A stretch of DNA of 64,000 bases. It comes from Doris montereyensis. Taxonomy: Eukaryota; Mollusca; Gastropoda; Nudibranchia; Dorididae. The notes under the pieces are model-generated. The model ran no database searches. It saw only the letters and a list, made by a program, of their open reading frames with translations, and was not told the origin of the DNA. The translations under genes and the position numbers were made by a program. The DNA is taken from positions 674,501 through 738,500 of the forward strand of contig JAXRKP010000018.1 of NCBI GenBank assembly GCA_037039925.1. Reading direction: 5' to 3'. Position 1 is the stretch's first letter; each line of letters starts with the position of its first letter. Positions 37,911-64,000 of this stretch are shown here, one piece after another.

Positions 37911-38047
37911 TAAGGTTTCATTACATTGTCTTTGGACATGGGAACAAAAGGAACAAGGCACTGTTGTTGTTTCATGGAATGAACCGGAAGTGTTTATTAA
38001 TTTGCCAGATAGTTTTTGTTGGGCGGGCCAAATCCGATACTGTTACA
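37911..38047 (-). repeat. 5' LTR of the gypsy element
   Basis: On the minus strand it begins TGTAACAG and ends ACCTTA, 137 bp, short for the group. It is followed after two bases by the TGG of the primer binding site. Confidence 0.9.
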
Positions 38048-38261
38048 CTGCCGACATTACCGTAAATAATTTTCTTTGCTACATAAAATAAAGGAATTAT
38101 TTCACAGGGTGTTAACCATGAGCGTCAAAACAAATCGTATCCTGCATCTCTTCTGAATTGATCATAGACTTATTTGTAGTATTATTCTTAAAATTCAGTT
38201 TTTGTTATTTAGTCCATCATATTGAATAAAAGAATGTATATTCTGCTTTTCTTCCACACTT

Positions 38262-38610
38262 TTGCTTGCCACTCCTACAAATGCATAAACGGACAGGCTC
38301 CTAAATATCTCAATGCTCTGATTGACATCAACGTTCGGCTAGAAGCCTAAGATCCTCTTACACAATCAACCTTAAAAAAGGCATTCAAAAACCAAATTCG
38401 CTGACCGATTTTTCTCTAACACCCTGCTCACTGTCTACAAAAACCCGAACCTCTACTAACTACATAACTTTCAAATCAAATTTTAAAACAACTATTCCAG
38501 GTAGCGTATTATTAACGATCACCGCTTGTATGCAATTGTGTGATTTCTGTGAACCGCTATATAGCATGCCAAATGGATTAAGTGAGCTATACAAGTGACT
38601 TATTACTATT
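38262..38610 (+). mobile_element. CR1/L2-like LINE C-terminal remnant
   Basis: A short plus-strand stretch reads CHSYKCINGQAPKYLNALID, the usual C-terminal block (Y.CINGQAP.YL), followed by degenerate frames and a 3' end. It sits between the gypsy element and the receptor start. Confidence 0.55.
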
Positions 38611-38722
38611 GCTTACAATTATAGAGATGTTGCACTTAATGTGAAATTCCACTCTTCCCTACTGATGACATAAATTCATAGTATTTAGCAAGGTAACTGT
38701 ATATTCAGTGATAGGCAACACA

Positions 38723-62968
<24,246 letters not shown>

Positions 62969-62989
62969 GTAACGCATTGATGCTTTAAA

Positions 62990-63730
62990 ATAGTTTTTTT
63001 TTTCCCAAGGAGCAGCAATTTGTGTATTTACTTTGAGTTTACTCTCACAAATTGGCCGGCATAGTGCAAAGTGGGCCATCCCACAATTTCATGATTTTGG
63101 GGAGATGCAATTTTATTGATAGATACTGGTGAAATAGTTCTAAAGAATATCAGTTTCATTACTATGTATAGCCGGCCTCTGTTTTTTCACTTTTGTAAAA
63201 GTGTTGGAAAACACATTTTCACGAAGCCCAAACCAAGTCTATCTTTCTACCAAAACAAACGATAGTGACAGGAGAGAGATGTGAAATTGGGATGGCTCAT
63301 GTGTGCACTTCCCACCTGAAAATTAAGTAAACAGGTTAGGCCCACATGCTTGGAATGGACCATTTAAAAAAAAAAGATCTTTAACTCATGTTTTCTCAAA
63401 ATAGACTAATTGTGGGTTGGCCCACTCTTACGCTAGGCCCACTAATTGTCCCCTATATCAATTTTTGAGTTATGAACCTTAGAATCTGGTTTCTTTTTAA
63501 ATGTCATATTAACACGTTTTAAGGTAAATTGGTTTGGCAACACTTTTCCTCGTACAGTGGTACATCTTTCTTGCATGCTATGTTTACTAATTTTATCAAT
63601 GTTCAATCTAGCAATGGAGGCAACAATGAAAGAATTCTTAATAAGTAGATTAAAAATTGGTTGCTAATTGCCTTAAAAAGATGCTATAAAACATTTTTTT
63701 AAACTTAAAAAAATATTTTGTCATTTAGGG
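62990..63730. other. Receptor intron, nothing recognised
   Basis: AT-rich intron with TGGGCCA-type segments (63072, 63420) and no identifiable repeat or coding block. Confidence 0.5.
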
Positions 63731-63744
63731 GCCTACGGTTTCAG

Positions 63745-63832
63745 AGATGCAAGGGAAAAAAAGAAGAAAGAACTGAAAAAGTGACTGGATAATACTAACG
63801 TTGCAAAATTTGAAAGGCTCTTGAAGGATAAG
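63745..63832 (+). CDS. Possible receptor exon completing FNIII domain 6
   Basis: After a TTTCAG acceptor, phase 0 gives RCKGKKEERTEKVTG. Then a stop, while another frame gives NTNVAKFERLLKDK before a GTGATA donor. The F..LL motif could be the E-strand region of FNIII. A one-base break would again be needed. Weak evidence. Confidence 0.25.
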
Positions 63833-64000
63833 GTGATAGATTCTTTCTCTGATATTGTCTGTAGAAATGAAGGTTACAGGTGCCAGCTGGGTATTTTGTC
63901 ATTATTCTTCCCTAGTCTGATCCCTTCTTGTTTTGGCTGCCGGTCATTATCAGGACATTTAACAGCAGGCAAAACTTTGTTTCAAGCATTGACGTAATGG

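Larger units (their letters stand above)
32951..38047 (-). mobile_element. Ty3/gypsy LTR retrotransposon, nearly complete
   Basis: Reading the minus strand: 137-bp 5' LTR (37911-38047), primer binding site starting TGGTGGCAGCGG (37897-37908), gag with zinc knuckle, protease, RT, RNase H, integrase with HHCC finger, a tandem-repeat 3' region, a purine tract AAGGAAGGAGA, then the 3' LTR (32951-33087). LTRs differ at one position seen by eye. The flanks CTGTC (32946-32950) and CTGCC (38048-38052) are a probable 5-bp target duplication with one change. The coding frame is broken in at least three places. No envelope gene. Confidence 0.92.

Overview
This 64 kb window is animal nuclear DNA, most likely from a marine lophotrochozoan and probably a mollusc. 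The evidence is split genes with GT-AG introns, several clades of non-LTR retrotransposon, tRNA-derived SINEs, long GA/CT and AAT/ATT microsatellites, and no operons or ribosome binding sites. The short motif AGTTATCTCCCTT, which I associate with molluscan DNA, occurs near 16573 and in reverse near 47926. The mollusc call is inference; no species is claimed.

Two host genes are supported, and they point away from each other. On the minus strand, 14507 down to 1530 holds six exons of a CLCC1-like gene (chloride channel CLIC-like, an ER membrane protein). Its 3' end lies beyond the left edge. On the plus strand, 38723 to 62968 holds twelve exons of a secreted or membrane receptor: signal peptide, one Ig-like domain, then at least six fibronectin type III domains. 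It is organised like a gp130/LIFR/Domeless-type class I cytokine receptor. Its transmembrane and cytoplasmic parts lie beyond the right edge. Splice phases agree across most junctions. Several exons carry single-base frame breaks, mostly at or near homopolymer runs, which look more like assembly indels than decay.

Almost everything else is transposon. 1-1123: 3' end of a CR1/L2-like LINE. 5440-12700: three fragments of one RTE-like family and a second RTE-like family. 15000-16230: another CR1/L2-like end. 17900-22741: hAT and PIF/Harbinger remnants with (GA)n tracts. 22262-22985: three strong hairpins. 23644-29010: a Rex1-like 3' end, a giant ATT tract, and a Jockey-type element nested in an RTE-like element with a 9-bp target duplication. 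31740-32480: another LINE tail. 32951-38047: a young Ty3/gypsy element with nearly identical 137-bp LTRs. Inside the receptor introns lie more LINE fragments, SINEs, a piggyBac remnant, a roughly 30-copy 32-bp satellite (49308-50260) and the longest RTE-like copy (51335-54200).

The most notable content is the divergent multi-FNIII cytokine-receptor-like gene, which lacks a recognisable WSXWS motif, together with the internal evidence that its frame breaks are technical. No tRNA, rRNA or CRISPR feature was found.
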